From contig NZ_QEKT01000004.1 in NCBI RefSeq assembly GCF_003096575.1, positions 1 to 64,000 on the forward strand: DNA of 64,000 nt, in the 5' to 3' direction. Shown here in pieces: positions 35,388 through 42,819 of the stretch. This DNA is from Convivina intestini. GTDB lineage: Bacteria > Bacillota > Bacilli > Lactobacillales > Lactobacillaceae. Made by a program: the position numbers and the translations under genes. The notes beneath the pieces were generated by a model. It was given only the letters and a program-made list of their open reading frames with translations, was not told the DNA's origin and did not search any database. Positions within the stretch are counted from its first letter, which is position 1. Each line of letters opens with the position of its first letter.

Positions 35388-35460
35388 GGTCAGCTAGCTC
35401 AGTTGGTAGAGCAACGGACTCTTAATCCGTGGGTCCAGGGTTCGAGCCCCTGGCTGACCA
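35388..35460 (+). tRNA. tRNA-Lys (CTT)
   Basis: A 73-nt cloverleaf: acceptor GGTCAGC/GCTGACC, D-arm with GCTC/GAGC, anticodon stem ACGGA/TCCGT with loop CTCTTAA (anticodon CTT, reads AAG), T-arm CCAGG/CCTGG with TTCGA, and discriminator A. The CCA end is not encoded. A single-gene unit with its own promoter and terminator. Confidence 0.97.
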
Positions 35461-35465
35461 CTAAT

Positions 35466-35493
35466 AAAAGGACATCGCAAGGATGTCCTTTTT
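35466..35493 (+). terminator. Terminator after tRNA-Lys
   Basis: AAAAGGACATC pairs with GATGTCCTTTT across a GCAAG loop, followed by T's. Confidence 0.9.
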
Positions 35494-35545
35494 TGCTGTC
35501 TTATTTTTGAATGCCAACTCCCTTAAATTCGGGAAGTTTTTTATT

Positions 35546-36142
35546 TTACCAAGGCAATAGCCAAACTAATAATAGTATCAGCGTGTACTGCAATAGGTAT
35601 AAACCTAAACCACCAATATTACGCGGGTTCAAATTAACCCCAAAGCGCATGACACTGCCCTTATGACTTGGCACTCGCTGTAACCACAACGGTTCGGGAT
35701 ATTGGGGCCGAATTAATAGATAGTTATTAACCATCGGTACAAAAGCCATTAATAGGAACAAAAAGCTCAGTAGACAACGCATCCACAAGGGTCCTTGCCA
35801 CTTGCATATGAAATCGGCAACTATGACGCCGATTAAGCTCGCCAGTATCACCAAGCTGATAGCCTGCATAACATTGCTAATGCGCTGTTTGCTAGCCTGC
35901 AAATCTTGTGCCTCCTGATTACATTCTTCCAAAATACGTGGCTCCTGTTTTAATAGGTTATCCAATGAAAGCTGATACATTTCACTTATTTTAATGATGC
36001 TCACTAAGTCCGGCATCCGCTGATTATTTTCCCAGTAGGATATAGCCTGGCGACTCAGATGTAATTGTTGCGCCAAATCTTCCTGGGTCATCCCCCGCTC
36101 TACTCGCTGGTTCTTAATAATTTCGCCAATTGATTGTGCCAT
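35546..36142 (-). CDS. XRE-family regulator with membrane-spanning C-terminus
   Basis: About 198 residues. The N-terminal Cro/C1 helix-turn-helix is clear (GMTQEDLAQQLHLSRQAISY, then WENNQRMPDLVSIIKISEMY). The rest has three hydrophobic segments, near 97-116, 128-150 and 175-195. This architecture (HTH plus membrane tail) is common in Firmicutes and suggests a regulator tied to a membrane signal; its targets are unknown. I start at ATG 36142 after AAAGGAGTG; the longer frame runs into the rbsK terminator. Transcribed alone, leftward. Confidence 0.85.
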   Translation of the reverse strand: MAQSIGEIIKNQRVERGMTQEDLAQQLHLSRQAISYWENNQRMPDLVSIIKISEMYQLSLDNLLKQEPRILEECNQEAQDLQASKQRISNVMQAISLVILASLIGVIVADFICKWQGPLWMRCLLSFLFLLMAFVPMVNNYLLIRPQYPEPLWLQRVPSHKGSVMRFGVNLNPRNIGGLGLYLLQYTLILLLVWLLPW

Positions 36143-36247
36143 ATTGGTCACTCCTTTCATAAGTTCATTTTTATTATGATAATTAGCACCAAATTTTGCT
36201 GTCACAATCCGTTGCAACGGTGATATTCTACCCTTTTCCAATAAAAA

Positions 36248-36265
36248 AAGTCCGTAACCGGACTT
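36248..36265 (-). terminator. Terminator after rbsK
   Basis: AAGTCCG/CGGACTT with a 4-nt loop and a long T-run on the minus strand. Confidence 0.85.
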
Positions 36266-36282
36266 AAATCAAATTCAGTAAA

Positions 36283-37221
36283 TTAATCTTGATGTGCCTC
36301 TAAAACAACTCGGACTTCATCTTCAACTGGGATACTGTCCTGGGCACCCGGACGACTGACCGTTACTGAAGAGGCCGCAGCACCATAAGTCATGGCTTCA
36401 ACCAAATTATCTAAGGTCGGATTGAGACGGGTTACCAAGGCCCCGATGAAGGTATCACCGGCTGCAGTTGTATCAACAGCATGGGTTTTAAAGGCAGGTA
36501 CGATGTCACAGTGACCATCTTTATTCATATAGAAGGAACCCTGCGAGCCCAAAGTAATAATCACTGTTTTTAGACCAAGCTCGGCGTAATATTTAGCATT
36601 GGCTTCCATTGAGGCACGGTCACTAATTTCAATACCGGTCAATAGGTAACTTTCATGCTCGTTAGGGGCAATGATATCAGTTAGCGCCAGCAACTCTTCG
36701 GGCAAACCACCCTTTTCTGGCATTGGAGCAGGGTTCAAAACTGTCGTCACCCCATGCTGACGGGCAATCTTAAAGGCTTCGATTGTGGTGGCAATCGGTG
36801 TTTCCAACTGGGCAACCACAAAGGCTGATTCAGTAATCGCTGATACTTGGGCGTGGACATCTTCCACTGATAGTTCTGCATTAGCCCCAGCGTAAATATA
36901 AATAATATTATCACCAGTTTCTTCTGAAACCGTGATATAAGCTTGCCCGGTTTGACTTTCTTCAGAAATCACCACACAACTGGTGTCCAAATTAGAGCTT
37001 TTCATATTTTTTTCAATATCAAATTCAGGTCCGACCTTAGTAATCATGTGGGTCGTTGCACCGGAACGTGCTGCGGCCACCCCTTGATTTAATCCCTTAC
37101 CACCCATCATGGTGACCACGTGTTGGTCAGTTGTTAAGGTTTCCCCGCTGGTCGCAAAACGCGGTACTTTTACAACTCGATCAATATTAGTTGATCCTAA
37201 AATGGTTACTATCTTAGGCAT
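36283..37221 (-). CDS. rbsK: Ribokinase
   Basis: Phosphorylates ribose to ribose-5-phosphate (PfkB family). The 312 residues show ILGSTNIDRVVKVPRF and GGKGLNQGVAAARSG (substrate-binding GGKG) at the N-terminus, and DTTAAGDTFIGALV (anion hole and catalytic Asp) near residue 250. It is divergent from rpiA across a 182-base gap, so ribose phosphate formation and isomerisation are neighbouring. Together they feed the phosphoketolase pathway. No ribose transporter is in the window. Confidence 0.93.
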   Translation of the reverse strand: MPKIVTILGSTNIDRVVKVPRFATSGETLTTDQHVVTMMGGKGLNQGVAAARSGATTHMITKVGPEFDIEKNMKSSNLDTSCVVISEESQTGQAYITVSEETGDNIIYIYAGANAELSVEDVHAQVSAITESAFVVAQLETPIATTIEAFKIARQHGVTTVLNPAPMPEKGGLPEELLALTDIIAPNEHESYLLTGIEISDRASMEANAKYYAELGLKTVIITLGSQGSFYMNKDGHCDIVPAFKTHAVDTTAAGDTFIGALVTRLNPTLDNLVEAMTYGAAASSVTVSRPGAQDSIPVEDEVRVVLEAHQD

Positions 37222-37403
37222 GAAATTGCCTCCTTGATTAATTTTTGCTTGTGAAAAATAATTTTAACAGCTTTATTATATCAAATTAGCGATTATCCAG
37301 CTATCAGCCAGCCGTGACTTGTACAGCTAGTATAGTCATGTTTTTGCTTAATTTCTGCTATACTGTCAAAGTAAACTAGCATTAATGGGGGGACTTTTTA
37401 AAA
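37222..37403. promoter_or_regulatory. rbsK-rpiA divergent promoter region
   Basis: A plus-strand extended -10 (TGC-TATACT at 37359-37364) should serve rpiA, and a minus-strand TATAAT near 37276-37281 could serve rbsK. Both -35 boxes are weak. No certain cre site was seen. Confidence 0.45.
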
Positions 37404-38051
37404 ATGGATAATGGCAAATTAGCAGCGGCCAAACAAGCATTGGATTATATGCCAAATCAAGGTGTCATCGGACTCGGATCAGGATCAACTGCTTCAATAT
37501 TTATTGAATTATTATCGCAAAAGGTTCAAGCCGAACAACTAGATATCATGTGTGTAGCAACTTCAACTCAATCACAAAAACTAGGGGCCCAATTAGGGCT
37601 CAACGTGGTTGATATTGATGAAGTTGATCGGATTGATATTACGGTTGACGGGGCCGATGAAGTTGATCCTGACTTAAACGGCATCAAGGGGGGCGGAGCT
37701 GCATTATTATTTGAAAAAATTGTGGCCTTAAACTCTAATCGAAACATTTGGGTCGTTGATCCCAGCAAAGAACACAAGCGCTTAGGTCAATTCAAACTCC
37801 CCATCGAAGTCATTAAGTTTGGTTCCCACCACCTCTATCGCCACTTTGAAAAGCTGGGTCTATCGCCAAGCTATCGCCAGACCAACGGAGAATACCTACT
37901 AACCGATTCCAACAACTACATCATCGATGTTGATGTTAGTGGAGTTGACGATTTAACAGCGCTAGCCACTCAATTAGACCAATTAACTGGCGTGGTTGAA
38001 CACGGTCTCTTCTTAAACATTTGCGATGAACTAATCGTAGGTGGTCAATAA
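37404..38051 (+). CDS. rpiA: Ribose-5-phosphate isomerase A
   Basis: Interconverts ribose-5-phosphate and ribulose-5-phosphate. The 215 residues have GLGSGSTASIFIE near the N-terminus (phosphate binding), DGADEVDPDLNGIKGGGAAL near 85 with the catalytic acids, and EK in LLFEKIV. Length is normal. The ribosome binding site is GGGGGG before ATG 37404. It is divergent from rbsK. Confidence 0.95.
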   Translation: MDNGKLAAAKQALDYMPNQGVIGLGSGSTASIFIELLSQKVQAEQLDIMCVATSTQSQKLGAQLGLNVVDIDEVDRIDITVDGADEVDPDLNGIKGGGAALLFEKIVALNSNRNIWVVDPSKEHKRLGQFKLPIEVIKFGSHHLYRHFEKLGLSPSYRQTNGEYLLTDSNNYIIDVDVSGVDDLTALATQLDQLTGVVEHGLFLNICDELIVGGQ

Positions 38052-38102
38052 ACCGTCTAACATTTTAGGCCTATATTTTAAAAAATAAGATTGGATTATC
38101 TC

Positions 38103-38597
38103 ATGATTTCAATGACAAAAGCATTTAAAAACTATTGGAGAAACTACTTTAATTTCAGTGGGGATGCCACTCGGGCTGAATATTGGTGGATGGTGATTTG
38201 GAGTTTCCTCTTTACCATCTTATGGTCAGCAGCCGGCACCGCCGTGGCCTATTATCATACCAGTGCCGTTAAAAAATTGATTGCTGCCACCGACTATACC
38301 CGACTCAACTTACCCCCAGCTGTCATGGCTTGGATGGGCATCACCGTCTTTGTTGGCTTACTACTGGTCATTCCTTCCTTAAGCTTGGAAGTTCGGCGCT
38401 TACACAACACTGGCCTAGCTTCATTTTGGGTTTGGCTATTAGTTTTAGCTGATTTATCAACTAAAATTGCGACTGAATTTGTCAACAGCATGCCTTTAAC
38501 CATTGCAACAACCATTTTGTCACTAATCATTTTCATTTTGATTTTGATACCATCTAATTTCTTTGAATACGCCCACATCATTGGCCGTGATCGATAA
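38103..38597 (+). CDS. DUF805 membrane protein
   Basis: About 164 residues with the DUF805 N-terminal pattern (KAFKNYWRNYFNFSGDATRAEYWW) followed by four hydrophobic segments and the family-like LEVRRLHNTG in the middle. The function is unknown. I start at ATG 38103, because the longer frame uses an upstream TTG without a better ribosome binding site; MTKAFK at the next Met is also possible. It ends in a long hairpin. Confidence 0.82.
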   Translation: MISMTKAFKNYWRNYFNFSGDATRAEYWWMVIWSFLFTILWSAAGTAVAYYHTSAVKKLIAATDYTRLNLPPAVMAWMGITVFVGLLLVIPSLSLEVRRLHNTGLASFWVWLLVLADLSTKIATEFVNSMPLTIATTILSLIIFILILIPSNFFEYAHIIGRDR

Positions 38598-38606
38598 TAA
38601 AAACCA

Positions 38607-38664
38607 AAAATGCTATGAACCCCGAGATTTAATTCCAACAAGCTTCGGCGTTCATAGCATTTTT
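38607..38664. terminator. Bidirectional long-stem hairpin terminator
   Basis: A 14-bp perfect stem (AAAATGCTATGAAC, 38607-38620, with 38650-38664 side) around a ~29-nt loop containing a second partial pairing (CCGAG/CTTCGG). It has A and T runs at both ends, between the DUF805 gene and a convergent small ORF. Confidence 0.75.
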
Positions 38665-38670
38665 AGTAAC

Positions 38671-38826
38671 TTAATTTTTTGAAAATAGACAGTAGACCGA
38701 TTCCACTAACATTCCAATGGACATCAGGTACATGGCATTCATTCCTTGATTATTTATCAACAAATATAAGGTATACACCCACAGCAAGGCCAAAATGGCA
38801 TGTAAAATTTTATTAAATTTCATCAT
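38671..38826 (-). CDS. 51-aa small membrane protein
   Basis: A short ORF (51 codons) with a very strong GAGGAGGAA ribosome binding site directly before ATGATG. It encodes two hydrophobic segments (ILHAILALLWVYTLYLLI, about 7-24, and AMYLMSIGMLVESVYCLF, about 31-48) joined by a short polar turn, a two-helix hairpin. The hydrophobic pattern, ribosome binding site and facing terminator support a real gene. No family is recognised. Confidence 0.65.
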   Translation of the reverse strand: MMKFNKILHAILALLWVYTLYLLINNQGMNAMYLMSIGMLVESVYCLFSKN

Positions 38827-38912
38827 TTCCTCCTCTCACTAAGATAGATGATAGCACAAGCATTTATTCAACCCAAACTGTTGTATACTACAGGCGTAGA
38901 AGGAGGAGAATT

Positions 38913-40463
38913 ATGTCAACAAAATCTACACCAATTTATGATAAGTACTTTTTCAATGAGAGTGCCTACGACTATCACGATGGTGGCTATGTACCCCTGG
39001 AAGTTTACGATTCACCGGCAGTGCCCCTGAATATTCCAGCGCTACTCAAGCCAGATAGAGAGACCGATACTGACGTCTGGATGACGGTCCACGCTCAACC
39101 GGGCGAGACCCAAATTTTGCCGGGTGAAAAGACCAAAACCTGGGGGTATAACCAGAGTTTATTGGGGCAAACTGTTGTCTTTCGTAGCGGAAAAACCTAC
39201 CACGTTACGCTAAAGAACAGTCTACCTGAATTGACTACCTTCCATTGGCATGGTTTGGATGTCCCCGGTCCCTTTATTGATGGCGGCTGTCATGCCCCAA
39301 TTTATCCTGGTCAACCCAAAGAAATCACTTTTAAAGTTGATCAACCAGCTGCAACAACCTGGTTGCACGCCCATCCTTGTCCTTTAACCGGCTGGGATGT
39401 TTGGCATGGTTTGGCTGCCATGGTTTATATCAAAGATGCCCATGAGGACAGTCTGCCATTACCTCGTAATTATGGTGTCGATGACATTCCCGTTGTTTTG
39501 CAGGATCGTCGTTTCCACGAGGATAACCAGTGGGATTATGACGCTGATTATGACCCTGATGGTACCGCTGGGCCAACCGCACTGATTAATGGAACTGTTA
39601 ATCCAGTCTTTGATGTTACTACGCAAAAACTACGGTTACGTTTCTTAGACGGAGCCAACCGGCGTGAATGGCGCTTACACCTTTCAGATGATTTGGTCAT
39701 GACCCAAATTGCTTCGGACGGTGGTTTATTACCTGAACCAGTTAAATTAACCAAATTAATGATTACCTGTGCTGAACGAGCTGAAGTTCTTTTAGACTTT
39801 AAAGATTATAAAGCCGGTGACCAAGTTATCCTTTACTCGGATGACACACCAATTCTAACCTTTAATATTAAGGACTTTGCTCCCGATAATACCGTTTTAC
39901 CGGATCAATTAGCTGAAATTACCTATCCAGATGTTGAGCCAAATGCCAATATTCACCAAGTAGTTCTGGCTGGAACCGATGAAGAAATCACCATTAACGG
40001 TCGTAAATTTGGCATGATGCGGATTGATGACCGCCAGCAATTAGGCGTCACTGAGTACTGGGATATCACCAATACCAATGACTGTTGCGGTGGTATGTTG
40101 CACCCTTACCACATGCACGGTGGCTCCTTCCAGATTGTTTCTCGTAATGGTCAAGCGCCTTATCCCAACGAAATGGGTTATAAGGATACGGTCAGTGTCA
40201 ATCCTGGTGAAACTGTCCGAATTAAAATGCGCTTCAATTACGCTGGGGTCTTTATGTATCACTGCCACATCATTGAACACGAAGATGGCGGTATGATGGC
40301 TCAAATGCAGGTTTGGACACCAGATGATCCCCATAAGAAGTATGATTTGATGGAGATGGATACTTTAATGAACGCCTTAGCCGAAGAACGAGGCTGCAAG
40401 GTAGATGAATTAGTGATTAAGAGCCTAGATTCCTACAAGAAGATGGGCATGGATATGTGTTAA
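38913..40463 (+). CDS. Multicopper oxidase (laccase/CotA-like)
   Basis: Three-cupredoxin oxidase that couples substrate oxidation to reduction of O2 to water. All four copper motifs are visible in the 516 residues: TFHWHGLDVPG, WLHAHPCP, HPYHMHGGSF and FMYHCHIIEHEDGGM, the last with the type 1 copper Cys. The length is typical of CotA/SufI-like enzymes. No signal peptide is seen (it begins MSTKSTPIYDKYFF), so it is probably cytoplasmic. Related lactic acid bacterial enzymes act on amines or phenolics (family knowledge). The AGAAGGAGG ribosome binding site is strong. A single-gene unit. Confidence 0.92.
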   Translation: MSTKSTPIYDKYFFNESAYDYHDGGYVPLEVYDSPAVPLNIPALLKPDRETDTDVWMTVHAQPGETQILPGEKTKTWGYNQSLLGQTVVFRSGKTYHVTLKNSLPELTTFHWHGLDVPGPFIDGGCHAPIYPGQPKEITFKVDQPAATTWLHAHPCPLTGWDVWHGLAAMVYIKDAHEDSLPLPRNYGVDDIPVVLQDRRFHEDNQWDYDADYDPDGTAGPTALINGTVNPVFDVTTQKLRLRFLDGANRREWRLHLSDDLVMTQIASDGGLLPEPVKLTKLMITCAERAEVLLDFKDYKAGDQVILYSDDTPILTFNIKDFAPDNTVLPDQLAEITYPDVEPNANIHQVVLAGTDEEITINGRKFGMMRIDDRQQLGVTEYWDITNTNDCCGGMLHPYHMHGGSFQIVSRNGQAPYPNEMGYKDTVSVNPGETVRIKMRFNYAGVFMYHCHIIEHEDGGMMAQMQVWTPDDPHKKYDLMEMDTLMNALAEERGCKVDELVIKSLDSYKKMGMDMC

Positions 40464-40491
40464 AAAATTAATTAGTTTTTTTAATCTTACA

Positions 40492-40525
40492 AAAAAGCAC
40501 CCCAGCTAAGCTGGTGGTGCCTTTT
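40492..40525. terminator. Terminator after the multicopper oxidase gene
   Basis: GCACC-CCAGCT / AGCTGG-T-GGTGC hairpin with one bulge, flanked by A-run and T-run. It probably serves both the oxidase gene and the convergent DUF1304 gene. Confidence 0.82.
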
Positions 40526-40530
40526 TATGT

Positions 40531-40887
40531 TCAATGTAATAGCAATAATAACGTCACGACCATGGCTAGTCCGGCTTGTTTAAATACAATGCTCTTATTA
40601 CCACTTGAAAAGCTACCATACAATGCCACGGCAATAATATAAATCATGATGGGTAATAACATACTAGGTAAAAGAAACACACTATAAATAATCCCGATAC
40701 CTAACAATCCATTGTAAATCCCTTGATTTTTGAATAACGTTTGAATATTCTTATCTGCCAATTTCTCAGATGACATGCCAAAAACGCGGCCAGTCGTTTT
40801 TGATTGAGTCGCAAAAGTTTCCAGATACATAATATAAAAAAATTCAATCGCAACTAATATACTCAAAATATTTATCAAATAGGTCAT
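40531..40887 (-). CDS. DUF1304 membrane protein
   Basis: A 118-residue protein with four hydrophobic segments. The pattern (LVAIEFFYIMYLETFATQSK near the N-terminus and FKNQGIYNGLLGIGI in the middle) fits DUF1304. I start at ATG 40887, which follows AAAGGATG. The open frame continues upstream without a stop into a headless hsdS cassette, making a 309-codon ORF, but that fusion has no proper start and is probably accidental. The function is unknown. Confidence 0.82.
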   Translation of the reverse strand: MTYLINILSILVAIEFFYIMYLETFATQSKTTGRVFGMSSEKLADKNIQTLFKNQGIYNGLLGIGIIYSVFLLPSMLLPIMIYIIAVALYGSFSSGNKSIVFKQAGLAMVVTLLLLLH

Positions 40888-40971
40888 ATTTAACATCCTT
40901 TTTAAATTAAAAAATTTAACACTAATTATACAAGTTCCCGGGTTCAATAATCTACGCAACATTTTTAGTTC

Positions 40972-40992
40972 ACGCTGATTGACTGTGATGAG
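40972..40992 (-). repeat. Distal repeat R2, cassette L copy
   Basis: A 21-bp sequence coding LITVNQR, identical to the copy at 45005-45025 but in inverted orientation. Confidence 0.85.
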
Positions 40993-41458
40993 GTTGTCAG
41001 TTAATTCTAGAATGTTTGATATTTGTGTTTGTTCTTCTAATTTAGGAATATATATTTTTTGATTCTGTACTATGTCTGTATTTAAATTTATCTGACTACC
41101 CGGCTGTCCATAACGATTCCAGTAGGGCCGAAACAATTCCAACCATTGGAACATAAAATTGAGATCAAATTTTGGATCTAAGAAAATTAAAAATCCATCA
41201 TGAACACCTATTTTCACATAATTTATAACTGGTTTTCCTACGGTTGCGGCAATGCTTAGGAGTAGATGTTTTGTCTTCAAAACTCTTGTTTTAGACTGAC
41301 CTTCCTTTGATAATCGCTGTCTTAAAAAATAAATTTTTCCGTCCTGTTTGGTCACATCAGCAATTCTTAACCAACCAATATCAGACTTACTATCAAACCA
41401 TTTGGGATCTTTTATGGGTCGTGGGCTGGATCCTCTTACTATGTTTGATAAATCACCC

Positions 41459-41479
41459 AACTTACGCTTTTGCCAAGCT
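41459..41479 (-). repeat. Proximal repeat R1, cassette L copy
   Basis: A 21-bp sequence coding WQKRKL, identical to the inverted copy at 44509-44529. Confidence 0.88.
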
Positions 41480-41579
41480 GCTATATTTTTAGCTTTCTTT
41501 ATGTTTTTCTTTTGATTTTAGAGAGAAAAACATAAAGAAAACGATAATCTTTATAAAAATAAAAAGAAAAAATAAGAAA

Positions 41580-41607
41580 AAGGATATATTTTTTAGAATA
41601 TATCCTT
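41580..41607 (-). terminator. Terminator after hsdS
   Basis: A 10-bp AAGGATATAT/ATATATCCTT stem with T-rich 3' side on the minus strand, 24 bases after the hsdS stop. The surrounding 41480-41631 is very AT-rich and holds no other feature. Confidence 0.75.
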
Positions 41608-41631
41608 AATTAAGTTGAAATATAGAATTTT

Positions 41632-42819
41632 TTATACGAACATTTGTTGTAAAAGTGCTTTTTTAAGTTCTTTGTACGTTTCAACCTTACGCTGATTGAC
41701 TGTGATTAGATTGTCGAGGGATTGGAAGAGGGTGCCGATTTGGGTTTGTTCTGTAATAGAAGGAACGTGCAATGGCATTTTAGCCATTTGCTTTCCTGAT
41801 ACCTCAACAAATGTTGAACCCGCACCGTTTATCTCTCCATAGTGCTTTAATTTATATGTTTGTGAAAAAATAAAATAATTATTTAATTGATTGAGTGTCG
41901 GAATGATAGATTGAAAGCCCTGATTAGTTGTTCCTTCCCTCGATAATATAGCTGTTTTACCAATACCTGCACGGGAAGTGAATAAGACAGTGCCCTTTGG
42001 TAATAATTGGGCTGAACTTTTCTTTAATCCTAGTTCAGTAATTGTTTTTTGGCTTTTATTTACATAAATTTGTGTATTAATTTCTGCTGGAGAATACCAA
42101 TCGATATCTCCGTTCCAAAATTCTTGATTTTTAGTGCTCGGTGTTCCACCGCCAACTATTCTTGCCACTTCACCCAATTTACGCTTTTGCCAAGCTTCAC
42201 TATAGCCATTGAACCGAATCTGGGGGATATCACTACCACCTGACACGAACATTCTCTGTAAAAGTGCTTTTTTCAAAGTTTGATACTTTTCAACCTTACG
42301 CTGATTGACAGTGGTAAGTACCTCTAAATTCGATAACAACCTTGCTATTTTTTGTTGCTCACTTATTTCTGGAAGAGTTACGGGAAAATTACTTATCACA
42401 GGTAGTCGAAGCGAGTCTACCGTAGCTTTTACTGTAAACTTCAAAGCATGTCTCTTAAAGCCATATTTTAACTGAAAATAAATGAATTTTCCGCAAACTG
42501 CATAAGTTACAAAACCACTTATTTTATAGACTCTTTGATGGTAATCGAATTTCCCATTAACATAATGAAAAATCTCACCTAAACGTCCTTCACCAGGAAT
42601 TAATATTGCTTCTCCATCAAATAAATATTTACTACTTCGTTGGATATTTTGAGAACGTACAAAAAAAGGATATTTTCCGTTTTCATCAGCATCCTGTAAA
42701 TCACTGCTACCGGTCTTTATATCAGAAACATCACCCAGCTTACGCTTTTGCCAAGCATCGCTATACCCATTGAATCGAATTCGGGGATATGACCTATCTG
42801 AATCACGAACATTCGTCAT
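41632..42819 (-). CDS. hsdS: Type I restriction-modification specificity subunit HsdS (expressed copy)
   Basis: Determines the DNA sequence recognised by the HsdM/HsdR complex. The 395 residues contain two target-recognition domains (about 25-165 and 222-370). Each is preceded by the near-identical GY(S)(D/E)AWQKRKLG and followed by a helical spacer (TVNQRKVEKYQTLKKALLQ and TVNQRKVETYKELKKALLQ). DNA repeats at these four places match those bordering the two silent cassettes. It overlaps the hsdM stop by four bases and is therefore co-translated with it. It ends at an AT-rich terminator. Confidence 0.93.
   Translation of the reverse strand: MTNVRDSDRSYPRIRFNGYSDAWQKRKLGDVSDIKTGSSDLQDADENGKYPFFVRSQNIQRSSKYLFDGEAILIPGEGRLGEIFHYVNGKFDYHQRVYKISGFVTYAVCGKFIYFQLKYGFKRHALKFTVKATVDSLRLPVISNFPVTLPEISEQQKIARLLSNLEVLTTVNQRKVEKYQTLKKALLQRMFVSGGSDIPQIRFNGYSEAWQKRKLGEVARIVGGGTPSTKNQEFWNGDIDWYSPAEINTQIYVNKSQKTITELGLKKSSAQLLPKGTVLFTSRAGIGKTAILSREGTTNQGFQSIIPTLNQLNNYFIFSQTYKLKHYGEINGAGSTFVEVSGKQMAKMPLHVPSITEQTQIGTLFQSLDNLITVNQRKVETYKELKKALLQQMFV
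41687..41706 (-). repeat. Repeat R2 at the end of hsdS TRD2
   Basis: Copy of the TVNQR-coding repeat with a shared ATCACAGTCAATCAGCGT core, at the distal end of the second TRD. Confidence 0.8.
42179..42196 (-). repeat. Repeat R1 before hsdS TRD2
   Basis: 18 bp identical to the start of the R1 sequence at 44509, in inverted orientation. Recombination here would keep reading frame. Confidence 0.82.
42296..42310 (-). repeat. Repeat R2 at the end of hsdS TRD1
   Basis: Partial copy (15-bp core coding VNQRK) in the central spacer of HsdS. Confidence 0.65.
42739..42756 (-). repeat. Repeat R1 before hsdS TRD1
   Basis: 18-bp core GCTTGGCAAAAGCGTAAG shared with the R1 at 44509, inverted, located about 20 codons into hsdS. 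Confidence 0.82.

Larger units (their letters stand above)
40930..41479 (-). pseudogene. Silent hsdS cassette L (one TRD, headless)
   Basis: Starts at the conserved WQKRKLG-coding repeat (41459-41479). It encodes a single type I target-recognition domain (SNIVRGSSPRPIKDPKWF through NQKIYIPKLEEQTQIS) and ends at the second repeat coding DNLITVNQR (40972-40992), after which similarity to hsdS stops. There is no ATG or ribosome binding site in frame before WQKRKLG, so it is not expressed as such. It has the same orientation as hsdS and the opposite orientation to cassette R. The coding frame is intact, as expected for a stored specificity module. Confidence 0.75.

Noticed and set aside
36143-36241. 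N-terminal extension of the XRE regulator
   Set aside because: The extra 33 codons overlap the rbsK terminator region and lack a ribosome binding site; the internal ATG follows AAAGGAGTG.
40531-41460. A single 309-residue HsdS-membrane fusion protein
   Set aside because: The frame starts at a TTG with no ribosome binding site inside a repeat; a good ribosome binding site and ATG at 40887 mark the DUF1304 gene. Treated as silent cassette plus separate gene.
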